A DNA stretch of 64,000 nucleotides, taken from NCBI GenBank assembly GCA_964397655.1, contig CAYNKA010000007.1, forward strand, positions 124,001 to 188,000, given 5' to 3'. Positions within the stretch are counted from its first letter, which is position 1. Every line of letters begins with the position of its first letter. The stretch is from CAYNKA01 sp964397655 (GTDB lineage: Bacteria > Spirochaetota > Spirochaetia > DTKZ01). Below are positions 1 through 7,873 of the stretch, in pieces. Under the pieces are notes generated by a model. The model was not told the origin of the DNA. It did no database searches and was given only the letters and a program-made list of their open reading frames with translations. A program made the translations under genes and the position numbers.

Positions 1-37
1 GAAAGCAGCAGCCGGGAAAAGAACATTCCTTCCCTTC

Positions 38-748
38 GTGAAGCCGCTTCTCGTGGTCTTGGCGCTCTGTTCTCTCGCCTCCTGTTCGAAGAAGGAGGCC
101 CCCCGGCCGTCCGAAGGCTCCGGCCCCGCGGCTCAAGCGGCCGGAAACTCTCCGCCTCCCTCGTCGCCGGCGGCACAGCCTAAAGCGGTGCCGCCGGTTC
201 CCATGAAGCCTACCGTCCCCCCGAAGGGCGCTGCAGGGAAGGAACAGGCGCCCGCTCCCAAGCCTCAGGCAGTCATGGCAAAGGACGATCCGCTCTTCGG
301 GGCCCCGGGAATCGCGATCCCCGCTTCGGATTTCACCCTCGGAGCCCTCCAGTCTTCCTTCCGCGGCGGACCCCGGGAAAGGGAGGTCTTCGTTCTTTTC
401 TCGGGCTTTCTCGACGCTTTTCGTTCGGGCGGGGACGTGTCGAAATTCCTGCATCCGGCCTATCGCGAATTCCTCATGCTCGTGATGGAAGCGGCGAAGA
501 AGGACGGAAGGACGTTCGAGGCTTTCAGGATCGGAGCGGTCCGGGAAGGGAGAGGGGGGGTGTTCGAGGCCGGCGTTCTTCTCCTGGGGAAGGAGGGAAG
601 GACCACGGGCAAGATCCTGGCGGAGAAGGGGGATTCGAGCCTCCTCGTTTCGGGCCTCATCGTCGATTTCGCTGGACTCGGGGTACGGTTCGAGCGGGAA
701 GACAGCGAGCCGTTCCTTCCGGTCGGAAACGATTCTCCCTTCAAGTAA
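38..748 (+). CDS. Putative exported lipoprotein of unknown function
   Basis: Codes for about 236 aa. A hydrophobic signal segment ends in a lipobox-like LASC (Cys16), so export and lipid attachment are likely. Residues 17-80 are rich in Pro, Ala and Lys, a typical low-complexity tether, followed by a globular part of about 140 residues with no motif I recognise. The GTG at 38 has no clear ribosome binding site, and the reading frame is open to the left edge. The true start may therefore lie outside the window, with a longer basic N-terminus before the signal peptide. Function unknown. Confidence 0.65.
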   Translation: MKPLLVVLALCSLASCSKKEAPRPSEGSGPAAQAAGNSPPPSSPAAQPKAVPPVPMKPTVPPKGAAGKEQAPAPKPQAVMAKDDPLFGAPGIAIPASDFTLGALQSSFRGGPREREVFVLFSGFLDAFRSGGDVSKFLHPAYREFLMLVMEAAKKDGRTFEAFRIGAVREGRGGVFEAGVLLLGKEGRTTGKILAEKGDSSLLVSGLIVDFAGLGVRFEREDSEPFLPVGNDSPFK

Positions 749-808
749 AAAAAAGGTGGGATTTCCCGCCCGTACACTATATATTGAGTAATGAGAAAGG
801 ATGTTCGG

Positions 809-2050
809 ATGAGCACGTCTGTATCACGGATAGAGAAGGAATTCATCCTCGCGTCTCTGTTGGAGAAAAAGGCTCCTATGGAACTTCGGTACAGAAACCG
901 GTGGATCCATTGCCTCATACAGGACGTCAAGGAGAAGATGATTCATCTCTCCCATGCCGACCAGGACCTCGATCCCCCAAGGAAGAACGAAAAGGTGGAC
1001 CTTTTCTTCAAGTTTCGCGGCGCCAGGATGACGTTCAGGACCCAGATCCGAAGCGTCGAGAAGACGGAGGTCAGGGTGGAATTCCCTTCCGGGCTCTTCC
1101 GGGACCTTTCCCGCGGGTACGAGCGGGTCACTCCGACTTCGGAGGTGAAGATCTCCTTCCTCATGCACGGCGAGAAGATCGAATTCGACTTTCCGAAATC
1201 CGAGTCCTTCGACATCCCCGAGGAACCCGCCGCTATGGCGAATTTCGACGCGACGCGCATCACCGACCTGCTCAAGGCCTTCCGCGACAAAGCCCGCGAT
1301 CTCGCTTCCGAGAACAAGATCGTCATGTTCCGTGAGCGCAAACCGGAGAACTATCAGGAAAGGATCATGGCCGCCACGGGAAAGATCGTGATGTATCCCC
1401 AGAGCTTCGCCGCGATGGGCGCGGAAAAGGACCTCATCCTCAATCAGAAGATCCTTTCGCAGGAGGAACTCGTCCTCTCGGAAACCAACCGCGGGGCCGA
1501 GCTTTTCGAGGTTCTCAACACCATCGCATCGGTCACCGGCGAGAACGAGAACAGAGGCATTCTCCAGGAACTCTACTGCCCCATCCTCTTCCAGCAGTAC
1601 GTGGTAGGTTATCTCTACCTCGTTACCTTCAAGGACGGCGGTCAGAAGATTTCCCAGAAGGTGGTGGAATTCACCAGCCAGTTTTCCCGGCTCCTTTCCT
1701 ACAGCCTGAAGGTGAACGGTTATTTCAAGGGTGTCCCCGTAAAGGAGAGGGTGGACGAGTCCGAGCTCATAGACATCAGCGCGTCGGGGCTTCTCTTCTG
1801 CCTTCCGCTTTCCAGGTTCGACGCGTTCTTCCAGCTCTACAACGACATGACCTTCACCCTTCACGTCGGCGAGCGCGAGATGTCCATTCTCGGGAGGATC
1901 ATGCGGAAATTCAACGACGAGGACAGGCTCTACATCGGAGTCATGTTCCTGGACATCCAGGAGGCGGACCGTTCCTTCCTCGTCGAATACCTCTATGGTT
2001 CCACCGAGCCGCCGGACTTCTATCCTTCGGCCGAAGAGTGGGCGTTGTAG
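809..2050 (+). CDS. PilZ-domain (c-di-GMP-binding) protein, spirochaete DUF1577-like
   Basis: About 413 aa. The C-terminal third has a PilZ-type signature: a basic stretch VKERVDESEL, then DISASGLLF, which fits the D/N-x-S-x-x-G c-di-GMP motif, followed by beta-strand-like sequence. The N-terminal half (FRTQIRSVE, RGYERV) resembles a YcgR-N-like or second PilZ barrel, as in DUF1577-type spirochaete proteins; that family name is from memory. ATGs occur at 791 and 809. AGAAAGGA lies about 8 bases before 809, so 809 is the better start. The 3' end overlaps the convergent PilZ gene by 31 bases. The probable role is a c-di-GMP effector in motility or envelope control. Confidence 0.75.
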   Translation: MSTSVSRIEKEFILASLLEKKAPMELRYRNRWIHCLIQDVKEKMIHLSHADQDLDPPRKNEKVDLFFKFRGARMTFRTQIRSVEKTEVRVEFPSGLFRDLSRGYERVTPTSEVKISFLMHGEKIEFDFPKSESFDIPEEPAAMANFDATRITDLLKAFRDKARDLASENKIVMFRERKPENYQERIMAATGKIVMYPQSFAAMGAEKDLILNQKILSQEELVLSETNRGAELFEVLNTIASVTGENENRGILQELYCPILFQQYVVGYLYLVTFKDGGQKISQKVVEFTSQFSRLLSYSLKVNGYFKGVPVKERVDESELIDISASGLLFCLPLSRFDAFFQLYNDMTFTLHVGEREMSILGRIMRKFNDEDRLYIGVMFLDIQEADRSFLVEYLYGSTEPPDFYPSAEEWAL

Positions 2051-2379
2051 GCAGCGAGGATCTTCGCGTATTCCTTTTCCGCCTTTTCGTCGATCTCGCG
2101 GATCTGGAGTCCCACTATGAGGTAGAGGTCGGTCCTCTGGAGCCAGCGGATTTCGACCATCGCCGTGAAGGGCGAGAATTCGGCGTCCTCGTCTGGCAGG
2201 ATCCTGATGCTCTGGATGAAGGTCTTCTTCGTCTCGGGCACGAGAGGCAGCGGGCACTCCACCCGCATCCCCTCCTGGCTGATGTCCCTGATGTAGCCGG
2301 GAACGTCACCGGACGACGTGAAGAATATTTTCCCGTAACATGGCTTGCGTTCGGCTTTTCTGAGATCGCCGTTCATCAT
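2020..2379 (-). CDS. Single-domain PilZ protein
   Basis: 119 aa, about the size of one PilZ domain. The N-terminal RKAERKP supplies the Arg-rich motif and IRDISQEGMRV the D-x-S-x-x-G motif, so c-di-GMP binding is likely. A good AAAGGAG lies 7 bases before the first of two adjacent ATGs. The start overlaps the stop of the upstream ATPase gene by 4 bases (ATGA), so the two are co-transcribed and probably translationally coupled. The 3' end runs into the 3' end of the other PilZ gene. This suggests a small effector working with the neighbouring ATPase. Confidence 0.85.
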   Translation of the reverse strand: MMNGDLRKAERKPCYGKIFFTSSGDVPGYIRDISQEGMRVECPLPLVPETKKTFIQSIRILPDEDAEFSPFTAMVEIRWLQRTDLYLIVGLQIREIDEKAEKEYAKILAAYNAHSSAEG

Positions 2380-2912
2380 GACCTTACTCCTTTCGACGAA
2401 TGGACGAGCCGTATGTGAGTTCCCACGATCTCGGCTTCCCTGAACTGGGATTTTTCCTCCCCCTTGACGTCGATGAAGGACAGCGAGAATTCAGTGAATG
2501 TGCGTTTGGCTATGTAGAGACCCATGCCGAATCTTTTGTTCTGATGGATTTGACGGTACTCCTGGAAGGGTTTGCCGTTGATGTCCACTTTATCCACCGA
2601 TTCGTAGACGTCGAAGGGAAGGCGCTTGGGATCGAAGCCCCCTCCCTTGTCGTGGATGTCGATCTGGAGGGCCGTTCCGAGAATCCTGAACCCGACGATG
2701 ATGGGGTCCGGGGATTTGCTCTCCCGCTGGGCCCTGAGCGAGTTGTTCACGAGCTCGAGCAGGGCGTAAATTACGTTGTCTCGAGGGAATTCTTCGGGGA
2801 AAAAGGTGATTTGCTCGAAAATCGTGAAGATCTCGGAGAATTTGGCCGTCGGTGCAACCAACAACCTTAAACGTTTCAACTTTTTTTTACGAAAATCAAT
2901 ATGGATGATCAT
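2376..2912 (-). CDS. HATPase_c protein, anti-sigma-factor/SpoIIAB-like kinase
   Basis: 178 aa, almost entirely a GHKL ATP-binding domain without a histidine phosphoacceptor domain. Visible boxes are N (ELVNNSLRA, residues 53-61), G1 (DKGGGFDP, 88-95) and G2 (RFGMGLYIAKRT, 127-138). This layout fits RsbW/SpoIIAB-type serine kinases or stand-alone ATPase modules. The ATG at 2912 is the first Met before the conserved part; I see no strong ribosome binding site. It is followed directly by the PilZ gene, so c-di-GMP sensing may be linked to this ATPase. No cognate sigma factor or STAS protein is adjacent. Confidence 0.75.
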   Translation of the reverse strand: MIIHIDFRKKKLKRLRLLVAPTAKFSEIFTIFEQITFFPEEFPRDNVIYALLELVNNSLRAQRESKSPDPIIVGFRILGTALQIDIHDKGGGFDPKRLPFDVYESVDKVDINGKPFQEYRQIHQNKRFGMGLYIAKRTFTEFSLSFIDVKGEEKSQFREAEIVGTHIRLVHSSKGVRS

Positions 2913-3044
2913 GCTAAGCCAGAATACACCATTCGAAGAAAAATCACAAATCTTTTCAGCGGAAAATGAGGCGATTTCCAGGATCGGCCCTTTGAAAGAC
3001 GCCGCGTTCCGAACGACAATTTCAAGAGAGGCTCCCGGACACGG

Positions 3045-5990
3045 ATGTTGTACGTAGCGTCGGAGTTCTACAATTTCAAACAGCTCACGAGGCTGAATCC
3101 CGCACTTCTCGACGAAGTGAACGGAGGCCTCTCCGCCCTGCTCGAGGCGCGGGGAGGGAAGCGCGTGCCGGGCGGCGACGCGGGGACCTTCTTTCACGTC
3201 TTCGGCGGGGAGGCGGCCGGGGAGTCGGTCCGGGTGATCGACGCGCTCGTGTCCCTCCGCGATTTCCTGAGGAAGCGGGGGGACGCCCTCGCGGGCTTCG
3301 CGCTCTTCGTCGAGCGCTATCGGGAGACGGATCCCCGGGATAGCGTTCTCAGGGACCTGAAGGAATGCCTTCTCCGCATCGAGGACGAGGACCAGCTCAC
3401 GGCCGGGTCCGCAGCAGCCGAACTCTTTTCCGGGATGGCCTCTCTCGAGCCCCGCGGCAGGTTCTTCCGGGTCCTGGACAAGACAGCACGTCCGGGCCTC
3501 GGCATAGGAGGCGTGAAGGATTTTTGCGTCAGGGAACGGGCGGTGAAGGAACTCGTACCGCTCATCGCCTCCCGTCTCGACTGCGAGGGCTCGCCCGACA
3601 TCCTGCTCGTTCATGGTCCGTGGGCCTCCGGTGTTTCCTTCCAGGTCAATGCAGCGATCAGGTCCCTCGTCGACGAAGAGGCGATCCTCCCGGTCTTTCC
3701 CCTTTCCCGAGGCGACTCGTTCCACGTTCCCTTCGTGAATTCCATCCGCCTCGCGCGTCTCGGCGACGTCTCCGAGCATCTCACTTCGGTGGAGCGCCGC
3801 CTGCTCGCGGAAAAGCGGGACGTTCTCGGGTTCTTCGCCGAAGGGCCGAGGCGAAGCCGCGTGCCCGACTTTCCGGAGAGGGAGATATTCACCGTCTTCT
3901 CCCTCATGGTCGCCGCCTTCAGACGGAAGTGCGAGGACCTCCTCTCTCCGGCCGTCGTGGTCTGCGAGGATTTCCACGTCCATTCCCCGGAAGCACGCGG
4001 CGTACTCGCGGCGGTCTTCGCCGAATGCCTTCCGCGTTTCGGGGCCAATCTCGTGTGCACGTCCGCCCTGCCCTTCCTCGGGTATGAGTTCCGGAATTTC
4101 CCGGTGGTCAGGCGTCCCCTTCCCGGCATGGAGCGCGGGGAGATCGAGGAGATCACCGAGGCGGCGGGAGGGACGGAGGCCGAAGCGGAGCGGAACGCGG
4201 CGGTTTCGAAGGGATGCATCCTGAACCTGTACCACGCTCTCCAAGCTTCGAGCTTCGAGGGGGATCCGACCCTCGCCCTCGTCCGGAAGCAGGAGCCGGA
4301 ATTCCGCGATGCGCTGTACGTTCTGTCGTCGGCGGGAACCATCCTGTCCGCGGTCCGCCTCGGCGACTTCCTCGAGGAAATCGACGTTCCCAGGGAAAAG
4401 ACCCTCGAGATCCTCGATCGCTGCAAAGAGTTCGGTCTCATACGGGACGAAGGCCGGCCGGCCGCGCTTCTGCCCGGCGGATGGGGACGCCTGTTGCCCG
4501 ATCCTACGCCCCGAAGAGGCCTCATCGACGAAAAACTCCCCGCATTTCTCTTCAGGCTCTGGAAAAAAGGCGCGGTCGACGCGGAGGAAGCCCTCTATCG
4601 TTTTTTCCTCGAGCGGGGCCAGTCGCGCTACGCCCTTGACGTACTGCGCCTCCTGTACGCCGAGAGAATCGATTCGGGCGACTACACCGAGGCCCGAAAA
4701 CTGCTGTACGGCGATCTTCCCGGTCGAGAATCGGAGGGGGAAGAACGGACTGTGACGGAATGGCGCGACGCCCTCGTGCTGTCCGGAAGGCTCCGCCTCG
4801 CCATGGCGGAGGGGGACGGACCGACGTCGGCGGCCTTGTTCGCGAGGCTCGAATCCTACGAGTTCACCCTGCCCCTCGAGAATCCGTCGTGGGGGGAATG
4901 CCTGCTTCAACAGGCCCGTTACCTCGCCTCGACCTTGGATTTCAAGCGCGCCCTCGACTTCAGCAAGAAGGCGGCCATCCACCTCCAGGATCGGGAAGGT
5001 TCTGCGGGGGCGGTCCGCGCTAACGTCGAGATCGGTCTCGTCATGCTCGCCCAGGAGAATCTCGAGAGCGCTCTGGACTACTTCAGGATCGCCCATTCCG
5101 CGGCGGCCAACGAGGGCCTTCTCTTCGATCGGGTTCGGAGCGGTTTCTTCGAGGCCGTCATCCATTTCCTCCAGGGGAATTACTCCCGCGTGATCGAGGG
5201 CTGCGACGCCCTCGTCCGTCTCGCGGATGCCGTCTACTCTCGGAGATGGAAGATCCTGCTCGGTTTCCTGAAAGGGAGGGCCTTGTTCGAGCTCGGGGAA
5301 TACTACGGATCGGAATCCGTCTTCTTCGGCCTTCTCGCCGAATGCGAAGCCTTGCGCTACCGGCCGCCCGTACCCGTGCTCCGAGCGTGGGCGGGCAGGA
5401 GCCTCTTGTACGGCGGCAGGACGGAGGAGGGGACGGCGGTCCTCGACGGGATAGAGAGATCCCGGGAGGCCCTCTATTTCCGGGCCGAGGGTAACGCCTT
5501 CGCGGGGAATCCGGAGGCTGCTGTGAAAATCCTCGCGGATCTGCTCGCCGAGCCTCCGGAGACGGACTGTTTCCGGGGCGACGGCTTCGCCTGGACGGAC
5601 GGATTCTCGTTCGCGGAGAACCTCCTCGTGGGGCGCCGCGGAGGAGACACGGTCCTCGTTCGCCAGACGAAGGCCTTGAAGTCCCTCCAGACCGCGGCAT
5701 CCGGAGGCTTCCGGCAGGCGGTCGAGGAGATGCACAGGTTCATCAAGGAGGATGCGTATTCGGAGCACGATCCTTACAACCGGCTCTATTTCTATTGGTA
5801 CAGCAGGATCCTGCCGCGGACGAAGGACAGAAACTACGAGGACAGGCTTACGATTCTTGGGCTGGCCGTCAAGTACCTGAACCAGAGAGCGGGAAGGATC
5901 GACGAACCGGCACACAAGGCGTCGTTCGCGTCGAAGAACCGCTGGAACAGGATGCTGCTCGAAGAGGCGCGGGAGCTGAATCTGGTTTGA
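3045..5990 (+). CDS. Large TPR-repeat protein with degenerate AAA/STAND-like ATPase module
   Basis: 981 aa. Around residue 190 a strand-loop reads ILLVHGPWASGVSF where a STAND/AAA ATPase would have GxxxxGK[ST]. The Lys is absent, so nucleotide binding is doubtful. VVVCEDFHVHS near residue 305 resembles a Walker B strand with only one acidic pair. From about residue 560 on there are TPR-like helical repeats (for example residues 620-760). This is the architecture of bacterial STAND regulators, but the P-loop looks dead. It is transcribed divergently from the ATPase-PilZ pair. Function unknown; a protein-scaffold role is likely. Confidence 0.65.
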   Translation: MLYVASEFYNFKQLTRLNPALLDEVNGGLSALLEARGGKRVPGGDAGTFFHVFGGEAAGESVRVIDALVSLRDFLRKRGDALAGFALFVERYRETDPRDSVLRDLKECLLRIEDEDQLTAGSAAAELFSGMASLEPRGRFFRVLDKTARPGLGIGGVKDFCVRERAVKELVPLIASRLDCEGSPDILLVHGPWASGVSFQVNAAIRSLVDEEAILPVFPLSRGDSFHVPFVNSIRLARLGDVSEHLTSVERRLLAEKRDVLGFFAEGPRRSRVPDFPEREIFTVFSLMVAAFRRKCEDLLSPAVVVCEDFHVHSPEARGVLAAVFAECLPRFGANLVCTSALPFLGYEFRNFPVVRRPLPGMERGEIEEITEAAGGTEAEAERNAAVSKGCILNLYHALQASSFEGDPTLALVRKQEPEFRDALYVLSSAGTILSAVRLGDFLEEIDVPREKTLEILDRCKEFGLIRDEGRPAALLPGGWGRLLPDPTPRRGLIDEKLPAFLFRLWKKGAVDAEEALYRFFLERGQSRYALDVLRLLYAERIDSGDYTEARKLLYGDLPGRESEGEERTVTEWRDALVLSGRLRLAMAEGDGPTSAALFARLESYEFTLPLENPSWGECLLQQARYLASTLDFKRALDFSKKAAIHLQDREGSAGAVRANVEIGLVMLAQENLESALDYFRIAHSAAANEGLLFDRVRSGFFEAVIHFLQGNYSRVIEGCDALVRLADAVYSRRWKILLGFLKGRALFELGEYYGSESVFFGLLAECEALRYRPPVPVLRAWAGRSLLYGGRTEEGTAVLDGIERSREALYFRAEGNAFAGNPEAAVKILADLLAEPPETDCFRGDGFAWTDGFSFAENLLVGRRGGDTVLVRQTKALKSLQTAASGGFRQAVEEMHRFIKEDAYSEHDPYNRLYFYWYSRILPRTKDRNYEDRLTILGLAVKYLNQRAGRIDEPAHKASFASKNRWNRMLLEEARELNLV

Positions 5991-5992
5991 CC

Positions 5993-6388
5993 TCAGTCCG
6001 GGCTCAAGGCGGGCTTGTCGAATTCAGCGGGCATCGGGCAGAGCCTTCCCTCCGAATTGACGACGGCCCAGGTCACCTCCGCGTCCGCGATGAGTTCCTC
6101 GCCCCGGAGGATTTCCTGGCGGAACACGCCGAAGGCCCGTTTCTTTTTGAAGGGAGTCGTCCTCACCGTGAGCCTGTCGTTCATCAGGGCCGGCCGCTTG
6201 TAATCGATGCTTATCCTGGCCACGATGAGCCCGTAACCAGCCTTCCTGAAGGCGGCGTAATCGAATCCTTCGTCCACGAGGAACTGCATCCTCGCGTGTT
6301 CGAGGTAGTTGAGGTAGACGGCGTTGTTCACGTGGTTGTTGACGTCGATTTCGTAGCTTCGAACGGTTATGCTCGTCGTATGGATCAT
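5993..6388 (-). CDS. Acyl-CoA thioesterase, 4-hydroxybenzoyl-CoA thioesterase (YbgC/FadM) family
   Basis: 131 aa, the usual hotdog-fold length. The signature DVNNHVNNAVYLNYLEHAR near residue 15 carries the catalytic Asp and the HVNN turn of the 4HBT family, and YKRPALMNDRL follows as the second conserved strand. It should hydrolyse acyl-CoA thioesters in the cytoplasm; the substrate is unknown. It lies 2 bases from the convergent stop of the TPR gene. Its start lies 32 bases from the tRNA promoter pointing the other way. Confidence 0.88.
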   Translation of the reverse strand: MIHTTSITVRSYEIDVNNHVNNAVYLNYLEHARMQFLVDEGFDYAAFRKAGYGLIVARISIDYKRPALMNDRLTVRTTPFKKKRAFGVFRQEILRGEELIADAEVTWAVVNSEGRLCPMPAEFDKPALSPD

Positions 6389-6420
6389 CGGTCCCTCCTC
6401 GTTCCGGAAACGGGCCTCTC

Positions 6421-6449
6421 TTGACAGAGCAAAAAGCCCTTGTTATAGT
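6421..6449 (+). promoter_or_regulatory. Sigma-70-type promoter for the tRNA gene
   Basis: TTGACA at 6421-6426, a 17-base spacer, then TATAGT at 6444-6449. The -35 is perfect and the spacing ideal. The expected transcription start is about 12 bases before the mature tRNA 5' end, consistent with a strong stable-RNA promoter. Confidence 0.85.
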
Positions 6450-6467
6450 GCATGTGCTTTCGGGCAC

Positions 6468-6540
6468 GGTGGCGTAGCTCAGTCGGTAGAGCAAGCGGCT
6501 CATATCCGCTTGGTCAGGGGTTCAAGTCCCTTCGCCACTA
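6468..6540 (+). tRNA. tRNA with CAT anticodon (elongator Met, or Ile2)
   Basis: A 73-nt cloverleaf can be drawn. The acceptor GGTGGCG pairs with CGCCACT (G1-U72 wobble, discriminator A73). The D stem is GCTC/GAGC. The anticodon stem is AGCGG/CCGCT with loop CTCATAT, so the anticodon is CAT. The T stem is AGGGG/CCCTT with loop TTCAAGT. CCA is not encoded. There is no run of three G-C pairs in the anticodon stem, so it is not the initiator. The G1-U72 pair resembles Firmicutes elongator tRNA-Met, while the anticodon and T-arm resemble tRNA-Ile2 (lysidine), so the identity is open between those two. Confidence 0.92.
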
Positions 6541-6555
6541 ATTCAAAGACAAAAG

Positions 6556-7263
6556 CTATCGAGGCTTCCCGGTGTTCAAGCGGACGCGGCAAGGAATGCC
6601 GTGCCGCTCGATCTCCTTTTTCATCTCGGCCACGAGTTCTTCCGGATAGGGCAGGCGGGTATTGCCGTATTCCTCGTCCAGGGTCTTCCCCGGCCGGTAC
6701 TGGGCCAGCGTATAGGCCCTGGCTCCTGCCGTGAGCCGGGCGAGTTCCCGGATGTCCTCGATGTCCACGATTCCCGGCCCCAGGGTCGTGCGGAATTCGT
6801 AGTCCCTGCCCGAGGACATGAGGATGCGTACGGATTCCCGCACCGCTTCCGCGCAGCCGGGCATGCCCGGGCCTGCGACGAGCCCGTATTTCTCGGGTGC
6901 GGTCTTCAGGTCCATGGCCACGTAATCCGCCTCGATCCCTGCGAGCCTGTCCGGGAGGGTGCCGTTCGTGTCCAGCTTCACCTTCAAACCCGACCGCCTC
7001 AGTTCGCGGATCACGTCCGGAATTTCAGGATGCAGGAGCGGCTCCCCCCCGGTCACGCAGACTCCTCCCAGGACGTTCCGCCTGGATGCGAGGAAATCCA
7101 TGATTTTCCGGAAGGGAATCATCCCGGCGGGCTCGTCGCCTTCGACGAGCTCGGGATTGTGGCAATAAGGACAGCGGAGATTGCAGCCCCGGGTGAAGAG
7201 CACGGCCGCCACTTCACCGGGGTAATCGATGAGGCTCGTCTTGATGAGCCCGAAGGAGATCAT
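6556..7263 (-). CDS. nrdG: Anaerobic ribonucleotide reductase activating enzyme (radical SAM)
   Basis: 235 aa. The radical-SAM cluster motif C-x3-C-x2-C is seen as CNLRCPYC near residue 27, followed by GGEPLL for SAM binding. The length and the opening FGLIKTSLIDYPG match NrdG2/PflA-like activases. It generates the glycyl radical on the class III ribonucleotide reductase. Its ATG overlaps the stop of the glycyl-radical/thioredoxin gene by 4 bases (ATGA). It is the last gene of the nrdR operon and converges on the tRNA gene. Confidence 0.95.
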   Translation of the reverse strand: MISFGLIKTSLIDYPGEVAAVLFTRGCNLRCPYCHNPELVEGDEPAGMIPFRKIMDFLASRRNVLGGVCVTGGEPLLHPEIPDVIRELRRSGLKVKLDTNGTLPDRLAGIEADYVAMDLKTAPEKYGLVAGPGMPGCAEAVRESVRILMSSGRDYEFRTTLGPGIVDIEDIRELARLTAGARAYTLAQYRPGKTLDEEYGNTRLPYPEELVAEMKKEIERHGIPCRVRLNTGKPR

Positions 7264-7799
7264 CCTACCGAAAAGTCCGCGAAGATGCTCGAAAGCTGGT
7301 CGATCGAATGGCTCTGCCGCACCGGCCGGCCTTCACGGTCGAAGAACACCACGGTCGGGGTGGAGAGTACCTGGTAACTGACCGCCTTGCTCATTCCCTC
7401 CTCGGTGTCCACGTCGATGCTCGTGCCTTCGATGGGCAGCCTGCTCATGAAATTCTTGACCGGAGGGCAGTTCGGGCAGGTCTTCCGGTAGAAATAATTG
7501 TAGGTGGAAATGTCGCCCGGCGAGAGTTCCGCGCGGAGGTCCTCCCGGTTGTCGAAGAGCATGCCCTGGGGAGCCGGCTCGGCCGCCGGTTTTCCTTCGG
7601 CCTTCGACTCGCTTCCGCCGCCCGCGGTCGAATATGCGAGCCGGTGCCGGTATTCCTCACGCTTGCCCTTGTTCCAATTGCGGAGCGAACGGTAATATCC
7701 CACGATTCTTGTGTAGACCTCGGTCTCCGTGCCCTGGACTTCGGCGAGCCGAGTCTTCAGTTCCGCTATTTCCGCGTCGATCGTCTCAACGGTTCTCAT
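7260..7799 (-). CDS. Separated NrdD glycyl-radical segment fused to a thioredoxin-like domain
   Basis: 179 aa. Residues 1-26 form a charged helix. Residues 28-55 (VYTRIVGYYRS, then WNKGKREEY) match the C-terminal glycyl-radical segment of class III reductases; compare E. coli NrdD RRVCGYLG and FNAGKQEEV. Gly34 is the predicted radical site. A linker rich in Ala, Pro and Lys follows. From about residue 95 there is a thioredoxin/glutaredoxin fold with KTCPNCPPVK (Cys108, Cys111) and the cis-Pro element STPTVVFF. The start has GGGAGG 7 bases upstream. It lies between nrdD and nrdG in the same operon. I infer that it carries both the radical and the reducing dithiol for NrdD. Confidence 0.85.
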   Translation of the reverse strand: MRTVETIDAEIAELKTRLAEVQGTETEVYTRIVGYYRSLRNWNKGKREEYRHRLAYSTAGGGSESKAEGKPAAEPAPQGMLFDNREDLRAELSPGDISTYNYFYRKTCPNCPPVKNFMSRLPIEGTSIDVDTEEGMSKAVSYQVLSTPTVVFFDREGRPVRQSHSIDQLSSIFADFSVG

Positions 7800-7873
7800 T
7801 TGATCTCCCTCCCATGATGTAAAAGCCCGCGGCCCGGCCCCTCGCGGAGCACAACCGCGGTCGTTTTTCCGAT

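Noticed and set aside
2376..5915. A 1179-codon open frame on the minus strand covering the TPR gene
   Set aside because: Only its last 178 codons read a real domain (the ATPase). The rest is the antisense of the TPR gene with Arg/Glu/Pro-rich shadow composition.
7800..7873. Selenocysteine or frameshift joining nrdD and the next gene
   Set aside because: The frames differ, the second gene has its own ribosome binding site and ATG, and NrdD ends in a well-formed helix.
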